NCBI RefSeq assembly: GCF_012769535.1
Contig: NZ_CP046565.1
Span: 434,001 to 498,000 of the forward strand
Direction of reading: 5' to 3'
Length of the DNA: 64,000 nt
DNA from: Methylococcus geothermalis
GTDB taxonomy: Bacteria > Pseudomonadota > Gammaproteobacteria > Methylococcales > Methylococcaceae
The position numbers and the translations under genes were made by a program. Shown one piece after another: positions 1-8,650 of the stretch (position 1 is the stretch's first letter; every line of letters starts with the position of its first letter). The notes under the pieces were generated by a model. The model worked only from the letters and a program-made list of their open reading frames with translations. It did not search any database and was not told where the DNA came from.

Positions 1-2
1 GC

Positions 3-590
3 CACGGCGCGGCAGGCGAGCTGGAGCACTCGATGCTGCTGACCGATCCGGACGAGGCGGCGGATTTCGTCCGCCAGACCCAGGTCGACGCCCTGGCGAT
101 CGCCATCGGCACCAGCCACGGCGCCTACAAGTTCACCCGGAAACCCACCGGTCAGGTGCTGCGGATCGACCGGGTCAAGGCGATCCATCAGCGGATTCCC
201 ACTATCCATCTGGTGATGCACGGCTCGTCTTCGGTGCCGGAGGACTGGGCGCAGATGATCAACGACTACGGCGGCGCGATCGGCCAGACCTACGGCGTGC
301 CGGTCGAGGAAATCGTCGAGGGCATCCGCCATGGGGTCCGCAAGGTCAACATCGATACCGATCTGCGCATCGCGTCCTATGGCGCCATGCGCAAGTTCAT
401 GGTCGAGGACAGGAAGAACTTCGACCCGCGCAAGCTCTACAAGGCCGCGCAAACCGCCATGACCGCGATCTGCCGGGCCCGTTACGAGGCCTTCGGCGCC
501 GCCGGCCAGGCATCCAAGCTCAAGCCCATGCGCCTGGAGGACATGAGCTTGGCGTATGCCCGGGGCGAACTGGACCCGATCGTCCGCTAG
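3..590 (+). CDS. fba: Fructose-bisphosphate aldolase class II, C-terminal part (copy 1, partial)
   Basis: This is the 3' part of an aldolase gene that begins left of the window. The reading frame is open from base 3, and the 195 visible residues equal the C-terminus of the complete copy at 6083-7147. Class II aldolases are zinc enzymes that interconvert fructose 1,6-bisphosphate with dihydroxyacetone phosphate and glyceraldehyde 3-phosphate. The visible part includes the phosphate-binding region ([11 protein letters not shown]) and the KVNIDTDLR segment. It lies 49 bases upstream of the TGVAKYL-repeat gene, in the same order as in copy 2. Whether the unseen 5' part is intact cannot be judged here. 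Confidence 0.93.
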   Translation, partial: HGAAGELEHSMLLTDPDEAADFVRQTQVDALAIAIGTSHGAYKFTRKPTGQVLRIDRVKAIHQRIPTIHLVMHGSSSVPEDWAQMINDYGGAIGQTYGVPVEEIVEGIRHGVRKVNIDTDLRIASYGAMRKFMVEDRKNFDPRKLYKAAQTAMTAICRARYEAFGAAGQASKLKPMRLEDMSLAYARGELDPIVR

Positions 591-639
591 CGCGGCCGAG
601 CTTTCATACCCACTGACAAGACTTATGGGGGAAAACCAC

Positions 640-1305
640 GTGAAGAAAACATTCTCGACCTACACTGTGTTCGCAGCCCTGCTGCTGGCCGCCCCGCTCG
701 CGGGAGCCGCTGAATATCCGCCCGACTTCAAGCCGTCGGTGATCTATCAGGATCCCAGCCTGATCGGCAAGCACGACGCGGCTCCCGCAGCCGCCGCGCC
801 GGCGGCCAAGCCCCAGGCGGCACCGGCCGCACCGGCCGCCCCCGCCAGCAAGGCGGCGCCAGCCCCCGAAACCGCACCCAGCACCGCGAAACCCGCCGCC
901 CAGGACACCGGCTCGGATTATTACCTGTTCGGCGGCGTGGTCGTGGCCCTGATCGGCTTCGTGGTCTGGAGCAGCCGCCGTCCGGCGCCCGCCCGCCCGG
1001 CCGCCGCCGCACCGGCCGCCGCAGCACCAGCCGGCGCCACGGGCGTCGCCCAATACCTGCAGGCCCAGGGCCTCTCGGCCGGGGCCGCCGAAACCGGTGT
1101 CGCCAAATACCTCAAGGCGCTGCCGGAGCCCGTCCGGGGCGCCGAAACCGGCGTGGCCAAGTACCTCAAGAGCCTGCCGCTGCCCGAAGTGGCCGCCGCG
1201 GTCGAAACCGGTGTCGCCAAGTACATCAAGAACCTGCCCAAGCCCACCATCGTGGCAACGGGCGAAACCGGCGTCACCAAATACCTGAAAAGCCTCAACG
1301 GCTGA
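640..1305 (+). CDS. Membrane-anchored TGVAKYL-repeat protein (copy 1), function unknown
   Basis: I do not recognise this 221-residue protein from any characterised family. The GTG start at 640 is preferred over an ATG at 625 because GGGGGA lies just upstream and the product then opens with a good signal sequence (residues 1-24, ending AGAA). A proline/alanine-rich linker follows (46-90), then one membrane span (about 93-110), then SSRR and a second linker. The C-terminus holds five copies of TGV(A/T)(K/Q)Y(L/I) at residues 134, 152, 170, 190 and 210. The arginines after the span suggest that the repeats face the cytoplasm. It sits between fba and hps, so a scaffolding or docking role for RuMP enzymes is conceivable but unproven. 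Confidence 0.85.
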   Translation: MKKTFSTYTVFAALLLAAPLAGAAEYPPDFKPSVIYQDPSLIGKHDAAPAAAAPAAKPQAAPAAPAAPASKAAPAPETAPSTAKPAAQDTGSDYYLFGGVVVALIGFVVWSSRRPAPARPAAAAPAAAAPAGATGVAQYLQAQGLSAGAAETGVAKYLKALPEPVRGAETGVAKYLKSLPLPEVAAAVETGVAKYIKNLPKPTIVATGETGVTKYLKSLNG

Positions 1306-1319
1306 GCCCTCGGGGGAGC

Positions 1320-1340
1320 GGGCCGCATTGACAGCGGCCC
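1320..1340 (+). promoter_or_regulatory. Stem-loop in the repeat-protein/hps spacer (copy 1)
   Basis: A perfect 7-base GC stem (GGGCCGC with GCGGCCC) around the loop ATTGACA follows the repeat-protein stop by 14 bases and is followed by CTCACTCTTTAC. It could be a weak terminator, a processing site or an mRNA-stability element that sets hps-phi levels apart from the upstream genes. A second hairpin, GCGTTT-AGC-AAACGC, lies at 1368-1382. Confidence 0.5.
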
Positions 1341-1442
1341 CCTCACTCTTTACAGTTGGGAAATTGTGCGTTTAGCAAACGCCTCTCAAAAAACCACGAC
1401 CCACTCTCTTTATCGCTACTTTTTTTGATCGGAGGAGATCTC

Positions 1443-2090
1443 ATGGCAAGACCATTGATTCAGCTCGCACTGGATACGCTGGACATCCCGCAGACCTTGA
1501 AGCTCGCAAGCCTTACCGCGCCTTATATCGACATCTTCGAGATCGGTACCCCGAGCATCAAGCACAACGGCATCGCCTTGGTCAAAGAGTTCAAGAAGCG
1601 CTTCCCCAACAAGCTGCTGCTGGTCGACCTCAAGACCATGGACGCCGGTGAGTACGAAGCCGAGCCGTTCTTCGCCGCCGGCGCCGACATCACCACCGTG
1701 CTCGGCGTCGCCGGCCTGGCCACCATCAAGGGCGTGATCAATGCCGCCAACAAGCACAACGCCGAAGTCCAGGTCGACCTGATCAACGTCCCCGACAAGG
1801 CCGCCTGCGCCCGTGAGTCCGCCCGCGCCGGCGCCCACATCGTCGGCATCCACACCGGCCTCGACGCCCAGGCCGCAGGCCAGACGCCGTTCGCCGACCT
1901 CCAGGCCATCGCCAAGCTGGGCCTGCCGGTCCGCATCTCCGTCGCCGGCGGCATCAAGGCTTCCACCGCCCAGCAGGTCGTCAAGACCGGCGCCAACATC
2001 ATCGTCGTCGGCGCCGCCATCTATGGCGCCGCCTCCCCCGCCGATGCCGCGCGCGAGATCTACGAACAGGTCATCGCCGCTTCCGTCTGA
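1443..2090 (+). CDS. hps: 3-hexulose-6-phosphate synthase (copy 1)
   Basis: The enzyme condenses formaldehyde with ribulose 5-phosphate to give D-arabino-3-hexulose 6-phosphate, the fixation step of the RuMP pathway in the cytoplasm. The 215-residue product is the usual length for this orotidine-decarboxylase-like TIM-barrel family and carries the DLKTMDAGE motif (62-70) with the metal and substrate residues. A C-terminal phosphate-binding stretch (SVAGGIKAS, then IIVVGAAIYGA) also fits. The ATG at 1443 is fixed by a strong GGAGGA at 1431. Only 12 bases separate its stop from phi. Copy 2 at 7991 encodes the same protein. Confidence 0.97.
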   Translation: MARPLIQLALDTLDIPQTLKLASLTAPYIDIFEIGTPSIKHNGIALVKEFKKRFPNKLLLVDLKTMDAGEYEAEPFFAAGADITTVLGVAGLATIKGVINAANKHNAEVQVDLINVPDKAACARESARAGAHIVGIHTGLDAQAAGQTPFADLQAIAKLGLPVRISVAGGIKASTAQQVVKTGANIIVVGAAIYGAASPADAAREIYEQVIAASV

Positions 2091-2102
2091 CGGGACTTGC
2101 GC

Positions 2103-2636
2103 ATGCATCAGAAACTGATCATAGACAAAATCTCCAGCATCCTCGCTGCCACCGATGCCGGCTATGATGCAAAACTGACTGCCATGCTCGACCAGGCCTC
2201 CCGCATCTTCGTCGCGGGGGCCGGCCGGTCGGGACTGGTCGCCAAGTTCTTCGCGATGCGCCTCATGCATGGCGGCTATGACGTCTTCGTCGTCGGCGAA
2301 ATCGTCACCCCCAGCATCCGCAAGGGCGACTTGCTGATCGTGATCTCTGGCTCCGGCGAAACCGAAACCATGCTCGCCTTCACCAAGAAAGCCAAGGAGC
2401 AGGGCGCATCCATCGCCCTCATCTCCACCCGCGACAGCTCCTCCCTCGGCGACCTCGCCGACACCCTCTTCCGCATCGGCTCCCCCGAGCTCTTCGGAAA
2501 AGTCGTCGGCATGCCCATGGGCACCGTCTTCGAGCTCTCAACCCTCCTCTTCCTCGAAGCCACCATCTCTCACATCATCCATGAGAAAGGCATCCCCGAA
2601 GAAGAAATGAGAACTCGTCACGCTAACCTGGAATAA
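2103..2636 (+). CDS. phi: 6-phospho-3-hexuloisomerase (copy 1)
   Basis: The enzyme isomerises hexulose 6-phosphate to fructose 6-phosphate, pulling the formaldehyde-fixation reaction forward. The 177-residue product is a single SIS (sugar isomerase) domain with AGAGRSG near residue 39 and SGSGETE near residue 82. The ATG at 2103 is preferred over an in-frame TTG at 2097 because hps and phi are so closely spaced. The sequence is identical to the copy at 8651. Confidence 0.95.
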   Translation: MHQKLIIDKISSILAATDAGYDAKLTAMLDQASRIFVAGAGRSGLVAKFFAMRLMHGGYDVFVVGEIVTPSIRKGDLLIVISGSGETETMLAFTKKAKEQGASIALISTRDSSSLGDLADTLFRIGSPELFGKVVGMPMGTVFELSTLLFLEATISHIIHEKGIPEEEMRTRHANLE

Positions 2637-2900
2637 AAGGCAAAGCCTGTGGCAGTCCTCCCTTCTGCTCAGGCTCTTGCCCTTCAGGTACGCCCCACGC
2701 TTGGCGCTCCGGGCTCAACCCAAGCCCATGCGGCCAAGACGGGCAAGTACGCCAGCGGGAAGGCCAAAGAACACACCGAGAGCGCAGCGTCGCTAATGCC
2801 ACTGCGTGAAGCCTGTGTGGGAAGATGACATCCCGACTTGGAAACATTCTCGTGATTGCTGGCAGCACCCGATACTTTAAGAAATCTTTAGGAGTCCACA
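2637..2900. other. Intergenic spacer phi1-tal
   Basis: This 264-base spacer shows no convincing gene. The base AGGAG at about 2890 is the ribosome-binding site of tal. Its sequence does not match the spacer that follows phi copy 2, so it marks the right boundary of the duplicated segment. A tal promoter may lie here, but I see no strong consensus pair. Confidence 0.5.
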
Positions 2901-3890
2901 ATGTCGAAAAACCTGCTTGACCAACTCCGCGAAGTCACCGTCGTCGTAGCCGACACCGGAGACATCGAAGCAATCGAGAAATTCAAGCCACGTGACGCGA
3001 CCACCAATCCCTCGCTGATCACCGCTGCCGCCCAGATGCCGCAATATCAGGATATCGTCGACGATACCTTGAAGGGCGCACGTCAAACTCTGGGGGCTGA
3101 TGCTTCGGCCGCCCGAGTGGCGAATCTCGCTTTCGACCGTCTGGCCGTCTCTTTCGGCTTGAAGATCCTGCAGATCATCGAAGGACGCGTGTCCACCGAG
3201 GTGGATGCCCGCCTCTCCTACGACACCGAGGGCACCATCGAGAAGGCGCGCGAGATCATCAAGCAATACGAAGCCGCCGGGGTTTCCAAAGAGCGCGTCC
3301 TGATCAAGATCGCCGCCACCTGGGAAGGTATCGAGGCCGCTGCCGTGCTGGAAAAGGAAGGCATCCACTGCAACCTGACTCTGTTGTTCGGTCTCCACCA
3401 GGCCATCGCCTGCGCCGAAAACGGCATTACCCTGATTTCACCTTTCGTCGGCCGCATTCTCGACTGGTACAAGAAGGAGACCGGACGCGAATCCTACGCC
3501 CCGCATGAAGATCCAGGCGTCCTGTCCGTGACCCAGATATATAATTATTATAAGAAGTTCGGTTACAAGACCGAAGTCATGGGCGCCAGTTTCCGCAATA
3601 TCGGCGAAATCACCGAGCTGGCCGGGAGCGACCTGTTGACCATCGCGCCTTCCCTGTTGGCCGAGCTGCAAGCGACGGAAGGTGAATTGCCGCGCAAGCT
3701 GGATCCCATCAAGGCGAAGGACTACCCGATCGAGAAAATCCACGTCAACAAATACACTTTCGACAAGATGCATGCGGAAAATCGCATGGCCAACGAGAAG
3801 CTGGAAGAAGGTATCCAAGGCTTCACCAAGGCACTCGAACAGTTGGAGAAGTTGCTGGCCGATCGCTTGGTCCATCTGGAAGCGGCATAA
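2901..3890 (+). CDS. tal: Transaldolase
   Basis: Transaldolase moves a dihydroxyacetone unit between sugar phosphates and helps regenerate ribulose 5-phosphate for formaldehyde fixation. The 329-residue product matches the TalB-type family length. It begins with the typical KNLLDQLRE, carries the DATTNPSL motif (about 32-39), and has the Schiff-base lysine at K136 in [17 protein letters not shown] lies 7-11 bases before the ATG. It is the only tal gene in the window and lies between the two repeats, so it is not part of the duplicated segment that can be seen. A strong terminator follows. Confidence 0.97.
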   Translation: MSKNLLDQLREVTVVVADTGDIEAIEKFKPRDATTNPSLITAAAQMPQYQDIVDDTLKGARQTLGADASAARVANLAFDRLAVSFGLKILQIIEGRVSTEVDARLSYDTEGTIEKAREIIKQYEAAGVSKERVLIKIAATWEGIEAAAVLEKEGIHCNLTLLFGLHQAIACAENGITLISPFVGRILDWYKKETGRESYAPHEDPGVLSVTQIYNYYKKFGYKTEVMGASFRNIGEITELAGSDLLTIAPSLLAELQATEGELPRKLDPIKAKDYPIEKIHVNKYTFDKMHAENRMANEKLEEGIQGFTKALEQLEKLLADRLVHLEAA

Positions 3891-3899
3891 GGTAAGGGG

Positions 3900-3936
3900 C
3901 CGTCGCAACGGGAACACCCGTTGCGACGGTCTTGTT
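3900..3936 (+). terminator. Rho-independent terminator after tal
   Basis: A perfect 13-base stem (3900-3912 with 3917-3929) closes over the loop AACA and is followed by TCTTGTTTCCC. It begins ten bases after the tal stop codon and should separate hps-phi-tal from tkt. Confidence 0.85.
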
Positions 3937-4046
3937 TCCCTTCCGAATCCCACTACGCCGCCCCTTGAATCGCCGCTAAAGCGTTCGCATCCGGCATTAG
4001 CCCACTGATTCCGTTTTTTCACCCAAATAATAAGAGGATATCTATC

Positions 4047-6059
4047 ATGCCTCCACGTCGAGAACTCGCAAATGCCATACGAGCCTTGAGCATGGATGCC
4101 GTGCAGAAGGCGAACTCGGGCCATCCGGGGGCGCCGATGGGGATGGCGGACATTGCCGAGGTGCTGTGGAACGACTACCTGCGCCACAATCCGGCCAATC
4201 CCCAGTGGCCCAACCGCGACCGCTTCGTGCTGTCCAACGGCCACGGCTCGATGCTGATCTACTCCCTGCTGCACCTGACCGGCTACGCTCTGCCCCTCGA
4301 GGAACTGCAGAACTTCCGCCAGCTCCACTCCAAGACCCCCGGCCATCCCGAATACGGCTACACCCCCGGCGTCGAGACCACCACCGGTCCCCTGGGGCAG
4401 GGCATCACCAATGCGGTGGGCATGGCCCTGGCCGAGCGCACCCTGGCCGCCCAGTTCAACCGCCCCGGCCACACCATCGTCGACCATTACACCTACGTGT
4501 TCCTGGGCGATGGCTGCCTGATGGAAGGCATTTCCCACGAGGCCTGCTCGCTGGCCGGCTCGTTCAAGCTGGGCAAGCTGATCGCCTTCTACGACGACAA
4601 CAACATCTCCATCGACGGCGAAGTCCGCGGCCACGGCGACACGCCGGGCTGGTTCCTGGACGATACCCCGAAGCGCTTCGAAGCCTATGGCTGGCATGTG
4701 ATCCCGGTCGTCGACGGCCACGATCCGGAGGCCGTGAAGGCCGCCATCGAGGCAGCCCGCGCGGTCACCGACAAGCCGTCTTTGATCTGCTGCCAGACCA
4801 TCATCGGCTGGGGCTCGCCCAACAAGCAGGGCAAGGAAGACTGCCACGGCGCCCCCCTCGGCACCGACGAAGTCGCCCTGGTACGCGAAACCATCGGCTG
4901 GCCGCATCCGGCCTTCGAGATTCCGGCCGACATCTACGAGGCCTGGAGCGCGCTCGAATGCGGCGCCAAGGCCGAAAGCGAATGGAACGACCGCTTCGAG
5001 AACTACCGCCGCGACTATCCCGAGCTGGCCGCCGAGTTCGAGCGCCGCATGGCGGGCGAACTGCCCAAGGACTGGGCCGAGAAAGCCGCCGCCTTCATCG
5101 CTTCCGTCAACGAGAAGGCCGAGACCATCGCCACCCGCAAAGCCTCCCAGAACGCCCTCAACGGCTTCGGGCCCTTGCTGCCGGAACTCTTGGGCGGTTC
5201 CGCCGACCTCGCCGGCTCCAACCTCACCCTGTGGTCCGGCTGCAAGAACGTCAATGCACCCGGCCACGACGGCAACTACATCAACTACGGCGTGCGCGAG
5301 TTCGGCATGTCCGCCATGATGAACGGCATCGCCCTGCATGGCGGCTTCAAGCCCTACGGCGCCACCTTCCTGATGTTCTCCGAGTACGCCCGCAATGCGC
5401 TACGCATGTCGGCGCTGATGAAGATCCCGGTGATCTATGTCTACACCCACGACTCCATCGGCCTGGGCGAGGACGGCCCCACCCACCAGCCGGTCGAGCA
5501 GACCGCCACTCTGCGCCTGATTCCCAACATGCAGGTCTGGCGCCCGTGCGACGCGGTGGAATCGGCGGTGGCCTGGAAGTGCGCCATCGAGCGCAAGGAC
5601 GGCCCCTCCGCCCTGATCTTCTCGCGCCAGAACCTGCCGCACATGCCCCGGACGCCGGAACAGATCGCCGCCATCACTCACGGCGGCTACGTCCTGGTCG
5701 ACTGCGCCGGCACCCCCGACGCCATCCTCCTGGCCACCGGCTCGGAAGTCGAGCTGGCGGTGAAGGCGGCCGAAGCCCTGACCGCCAAGGGCAAGCAGGT
5801 CCGCGTGGTGTCCATGGCCTCCACCAACGTGTTCGACGCCCAGGATCAGGCCTACCGCGACAGCGTGCTGCCGCCCGCCGTGACCCGCCGCATCGCCATC
5901 GAGGCCGGTGTCAGCGATGGCTGGTGGAAATACGTCGGCAGCCATGGCAAAGTCATCGGCCTGGACCGCTTCGGCGAATCCGCGCCGGCCGCCCTGCTGT
6001 TCAAGACTTTCGGCTTCACCGTCGACAACGTGGTCGGCCAGGTCGAGGCCTTGTTCTAA
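4047..6059 (+). CDS. tkt: Transketolase
   Basis: Transketolase is the thiamine-diphosphate enzyme that moves two-carbon units between ketose and aldose phosphates in the rearrangement phase of the RuMP and pentose-phosphate cycles. The 670-residue product has the full bacterial length. It carries the N-terminal [11 protein letters not shown] motif (H26), the cofactor-binding GDGCLMEG segment, and [17 protein letters not shown] in the second domain. AAGAGGAT precedes the ATG. The spacer from the tal terminator (3937-4046) probably holds its own promoter. fba starts 23 bases after the stop. Confidence 0.98.
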   Translation: MPPRRELANAIRALSMDAVQKANSGHPGAPMGMADIAEVLWNDYLRHNPANPQWPNRDRFVLSNGHGSMLIYSLLHLTGYALPLEELQNFRQLHSKTPGHPEYGYTPGVETTTGPLGQGITNAVGMALAERTLAAQFNRPGHTIVDHYTYVFLGDGCLMEGISHEACSLAGSFKLGKLIAFYDDNNISIDGEVRGHGDTPGWFLDDTPKRFEAYGWHVIPVVDGHDPEAVKAAIEAARAVTDKPSLICCQTIIGWGSPNKQGKEDCHGAPLGTDEVALVRETIGWPHPAFEIPADIYEAWSALECGAKAESEWNDRFENYRRDYPELAAEFERRMAGELPKDWAEKAAAFIASVNEKAETIATRKASQNALNGFGPLLPELLGGSADLAGSNLTLWSGCKNVNAPGHDGNYINYGVREFGMSAMMNGIALHGGFKPYGATFLMFSEYARNALRMSALMKIPVIYVYTHDSIGLGEDGPTHQPVEQTATLRLIPNMQVWRPCDAVESAVAWKCAIERKDGPSALIFSRQNLPHMPRTPEQIAAITHGGYVLVDCAGTPDAILLATGSEVELAVKAAEALTAKGKQVRVVSMASTNVFDAQDQAYRDSVLPPAVTRRIAIEAGVSDGWWKYVGSHGKVIGLDRFGESAPAALLFKTFGFTVDNVVGQVEALF

Positions 6060-6082
6060 ACGCCATCTCGAGAGGGCATCCC

Positions 6083-7147
6083 ATGGCATTGATCAGCCTG
6101 CGTCAACTGTTGGACCACGCCGCCGAGCACGGCTATGGCCTGCCGGCGTTCAACGTCAACAACATGGAGCAGATCAAGGCCATCATGGAAGCCGCCTCGG
6201 CCGTGGACGCCCCGGTGATCCTGCAGGGCTCGGCCGGCGCGAGGGCTTATGCCGGCGAGCCGTTCCTGCGCCACCTGGTGCTGGCCGCCATCGACATGTA
6301 TCCGCACATCCCGGTGTGCATGCACCAGGATCACGGCGCCTCCCCGGCGGTGTGCATCCGTTCCATCCAGTCCGGCTTCAGTTCGGTGATGATGGATGGC
6401 TCCTTGCTGGAGGACATGAAAACACCGGCCAGCTATGCGTACAATGTTGAGACCACCCGCAAGGTGGTCGACATGGCGCATGCCTGCGGCGTGTCGGTGG
6501 AAGGCGAACTCGGCTGCCTGGGCTCGCTGGAGACCGGCCGGGCAGGGGAGGAGGACGGCCACGGCGCGGCAGGCGAGCTGGAGCACTCGATGCTGCTGAC
6601 CGATCCGGACGAGGCGGCGGATTTCGTCCGCCAGACCCAGGTCGACGCCCTGGCGATCGCCATCGGCACCAGCCACGGCGCCTACAAGTTCACCCGGAAA
6701 CCCACCGGTCAGGTGCTGCGGATCGACCGGGTCAAGGCGATCCATCAGCGGATTCCCACTATCCATCTGGTGATGCACGGCTCGTCTTCGGTGCCGGAGG
6801 ACTGGGCGCAGATGATCAACGACTACGGCGGCGCGATCGGCCAGACCTACGGCGTGCCGGTCGAGGAAATCGTCGAGGGCATCCGCCATGGGGTCCGCAA
6901 GGTCAACATCGATACCGATCTGCGCATCGCGTCCTATGGCGCCATGCGCAAGTTCATGGTCGAGGACAGGAAGAACTTCGACCCGCGCAAGCTCTACAAG
7001 GCCGCGCAAACCGCCATGACCGCGATCTGCCGGGCCCGTTACGAGGCCTTCGGCGCCGCCGGCCAGGCATCCAAGCTCAAGCCCATGCGCCTGGAGGACA
7101 TGAGCTTGGCGTATGCCCGGGGCGAACTGGACCCGATCGTCCGCTAG
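6083..7147 (+). CDS. fba: Fructose-bisphosphate aldolase, class II (copy 2, complete)
   Basis: This 354-residue aldolase is of the long Calvin-cycle (CbbA-like) class IIA type. It works in the cleavage and rearrangement phases of formaldehyde assimilation, on fructose 1,6-bisphosphate and probably sedoheptulose 1,7-bisphosphate. The zinc site motif HQDHG lies at residues 81-85, and [11 protein letters not shown] follows. The ATG at 6083 has GAGAGGG upstream. Bases 6558-7147 are the repeat of the partial gene at the left edge of the window. Confidence 0.97.
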   Translation: MALISLRQLLDHAAEHGYGLPAFNVNNMEQIKAIMEAASAVDAPVILQGSAGARAYAGEPFLRHLVLAAIDMYPHIPVCMHQDHGASPAVCIRSIQSGFSSVMMDGSLLEDMKTPASYAYNVETTRKVVDMAHACGVSVEGELGCLGSLETGRAGEEDGHGAAGELEHSMLLTDPDEAADFVRQTQVDALAIAIGTSHGAYKFTRKPTGQVLRIDRVKAIHQRIPTIHLVMHGSSSVPEDWAQMINDYGGAIGQTYGVPVEEIVEGIRHGVRKVNIDTDLRIASYGAMRKFMVEDRKNFDPRKLYKAAQTAMTAICRARYEAFGAAGQASKLKPMRLEDMSLAYARGELDPIVR

Positions 7148-7196
7148 CGCGGCCGAGCTTTCATACCCACTGACAAGACTTATGGGGGAAAACCAC

Positions 7197-7853
7197 GTGA
7201 AGAAAACATTCTCGACCTACACTGTGTTCGCAGCCCTGCTGCTGGCCGCCCCGCTCGCGGGAGCCGCTGAATATCCGCCCGACTTCAAGCCGTCGGTGAT
7301 CTATCAGGATCCCAGCCTGATCGGCAAGCACGACGCGGCTCCCGCAGCCGCCGCGCCGGCGGCCAAGCCCCAGGCGGCACCGGCCGCCCCCGCCAGCAAG
7401 GCGGCGCCAGCCCCCGAAACCGCACCCAGCACCGCGAAACCCGCCGCCCAGGACACCGGCTCGGATTATTACCTGTTCGGCGGCGTGGTCGTGGCCCTGA
7501 TCGGCTTCGTGGTCTGGAGCAGCCGCCGTCCGGCGCCCGCCCGCCCGGCCGCCGCCGCACCGGCCGCCGCCGCACCAGCCGGCGCCACGGGCGTCGCCCA
7601 ATACCTGCAGGCCCAGGGCCTCTCGGCCGGGGCCGCCGAAACCGGTGTCGCCAAATACCTCAAGGCGCTGCCGGAGCCCGTCCGGGGCGCCGAAACCGGC
7701 GTGGCCAAGTACCTCAAGAGCCTGCCGCTGCCCGAAGTGGCCGCCGCGGTCGAAACCGGTGTCGCCAAGTACATCAAGAACCTGCCCAAGCCCACCATCG
7801 TGGCAACGGGCGAAACCGGCGTCACCAAATACCTGAAAAGCCTCAACGGCTGA
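7197..7853 (+). CDS. Membrane-anchored TGVAKYL-repeat protein (copy 2), function unknown
   Basis: This 218-residue product equals copy 1 except for a three-residue deletion (one A-P-A unit) in the first proline/alanine linker. The signal sequence, the single membrane span and all five TGV(A/T)(K/Q)Y(L/I) repeats are unchanged. The GTG start has the same GGGGGA ribosome-binding site. Both copies keep an open frame, which argues that the protein is made and useful. No function can be assigned from sequence alone. Confidence 0.85.
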   Translation: MKKTFSTYTVFAALLLAAPLAGAAEYPPDFKPSVIYQDPSLIGKHDAAPAAAAPAAKPQAAPAAPASKAAPAPETAPSTAKPAAQDTGSDYYLFGGVVVALIGFVVWSSRRPAPARPAAAAPAAAAPAGATGVAQYLQAQGLSAGAAETGVAKYLKALPEPVRGAETGVAKYLKSLPLPEVAAAVETGVAKYIKNLPKPTIVATGETGVTKYLKSLNG

Positions 7854-7867
7854 GCCCTCGGGGGAGC

Positions 7868-7888
7868 GGGCCGCATTGACAGCGGCCC
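7868..7888 (+). promoter_or_regulatory. Stem-loop in the repeat-protein/hps spacer (copy 2)
   Basis: This is the same GGGCCGC/GCGGCCC stem with loop ATTGACA as at 1320-1340. The companion hairpin GCGTTT-AGC-AAACGC lies at 7916-7930. Confidence 0.5.
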
Positions 7889-7990
7889 CCTCACTCTTTA
7901 CAGTTGGGAAATTGTGCGTTTAGCAAACGCCTCTCAAAAAACCACGACCCACTCTCTTTATCGCTACTTTTTTTGATCGGAGGAGATCTC

Positions 7991-8638
7991 ATGGCAAGAC
8001 CATTGATTCAGCTCGCACTGGATACGCTGGACATCCCGCAGACCTTGAAGCTCGCAAGCCTTACCGCGCCTTATATCGACATCTTCGAGATCGGTACCCC
8101 GAGCATCAAGCACAACGGCATCGCCTTGGTCAAAGAGTTCAAGAAGCGCTTCCCCAACAAGCTGCTGCTGGTCGACCTCAAGACCATGGACGCCGGTGAG
8201 TACGAAGCCGAGCCGTTCTTCGCCGCCGGCGCCGACATCACCACCGTGCTCGGCGTCGCCGGCCTGGCCACCATCAAGGGCGTGATCAATGCCGCCAACA
8301 AGCACAACGCCGAAGTCCAGGTCGACCTGATCAACGTCCCCGACAAGGCCGCCTGCGCCCGTGAGTCCGCCCGCGCCGGCGCCCACATCGTCGGCATCCA
8401 CACCGGCCTCGACGCCCAGGCCGCAGGCCAGACGCCGTTCGCCGACCTCCAGGCCATCGCCAAGCTGGGCCTGCCGGTCCGCATCTCCGTCGCCGGCGGC
8501 ATCAAGGCTTCCACCGCCCAGCAGGTCGTCAAGACCGGCGCCAACATCATCGTCGTCGGCGCCGCCATCTATGGCGCCGCCTCCCCCGCCGATGCCGCGC
8601 GCGAGATCTACGAACAGGTCATCGCCGCTTCCGTCTGA
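7991..8638 (+). CDS. hps: 3-hexulose-6-phosphate synthase (copy 2)
   Basis: This gene encodes the same 215-residue protein as the gene at 1443, with the DLKTMDAGE active-site motif at 62-70 and the same GGAGGA ribosome-binding site. Two identical genes raise the dosage of the formaldehyde-fixing enzyme, whose substrate is toxic and made in large amounts during methane oxidation. phi follows after 12 bases. Confidence 0.97.
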   Translation: MARPLIQLALDTLDIPQTLKLASLTAPYIDIFEIGTPSIKHNGIALVKEFKKRFPNKLLLVDLKTMDAGEYEAEPFFAAGADITTVLGVAGLATIKGVINAANKHNAEVQVDLINVPDKAACARESARAGAHIVGIHTGLDAQAAGQTPFADLQAIAKLGLPVRISVAGGIKASTAQQVVKTGANIIVVGAAIYGAASPADAAREIYEQVIAASV

Positions 8639-8650
8639 CGGGACTTGCGC

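Larger units (their letters stand above)
1..2636. repeat. Direct repeat copy 1 (fba 3' end, repeat protein, hps, phi)
   Basis: This segment matches 6558-9184 almost base for base in the same orientation. The visible differences are a 9-base in-frame indel in the proline/alanine linker of the repeat-protein gene (extra here, near 830) and one synonymous A/C difference (1023 versus 7571). Just past the phi stop, copy 2 carries an extra GGAATAA. The repeat reaches base 1, so its left boundary lies outside the window. Confidence 0.97.

Noticed and set aside
1416-2270. Minus-strand 284-codon frame over hps (repeated at 7964-8818)
   Set aside because: It is antisense to hps, rich in glycine and aspartate, and unlike any known protein.
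2637-2900. A small gene or insertion-sequence remnant between phi and tal
   Set aside because: Open frames here lack a ribosome-binding site and recognisable sequence, and no terminal inverted repeats were seen.
3438-5339. A 633-codon open frame on the minus strand
   Set aside because: It is antisense to tal and tkt, whose products are clearly recognised, and has no family features; it is a product of high GC content.
4166-7147. A 993-codon open frame over tkt and fba
   Set aside because: Only the part from 6083 is real (fba). The upstream part lies in the wrong frame of tkt and gives arginine- and proline-rich nonsense sequence.
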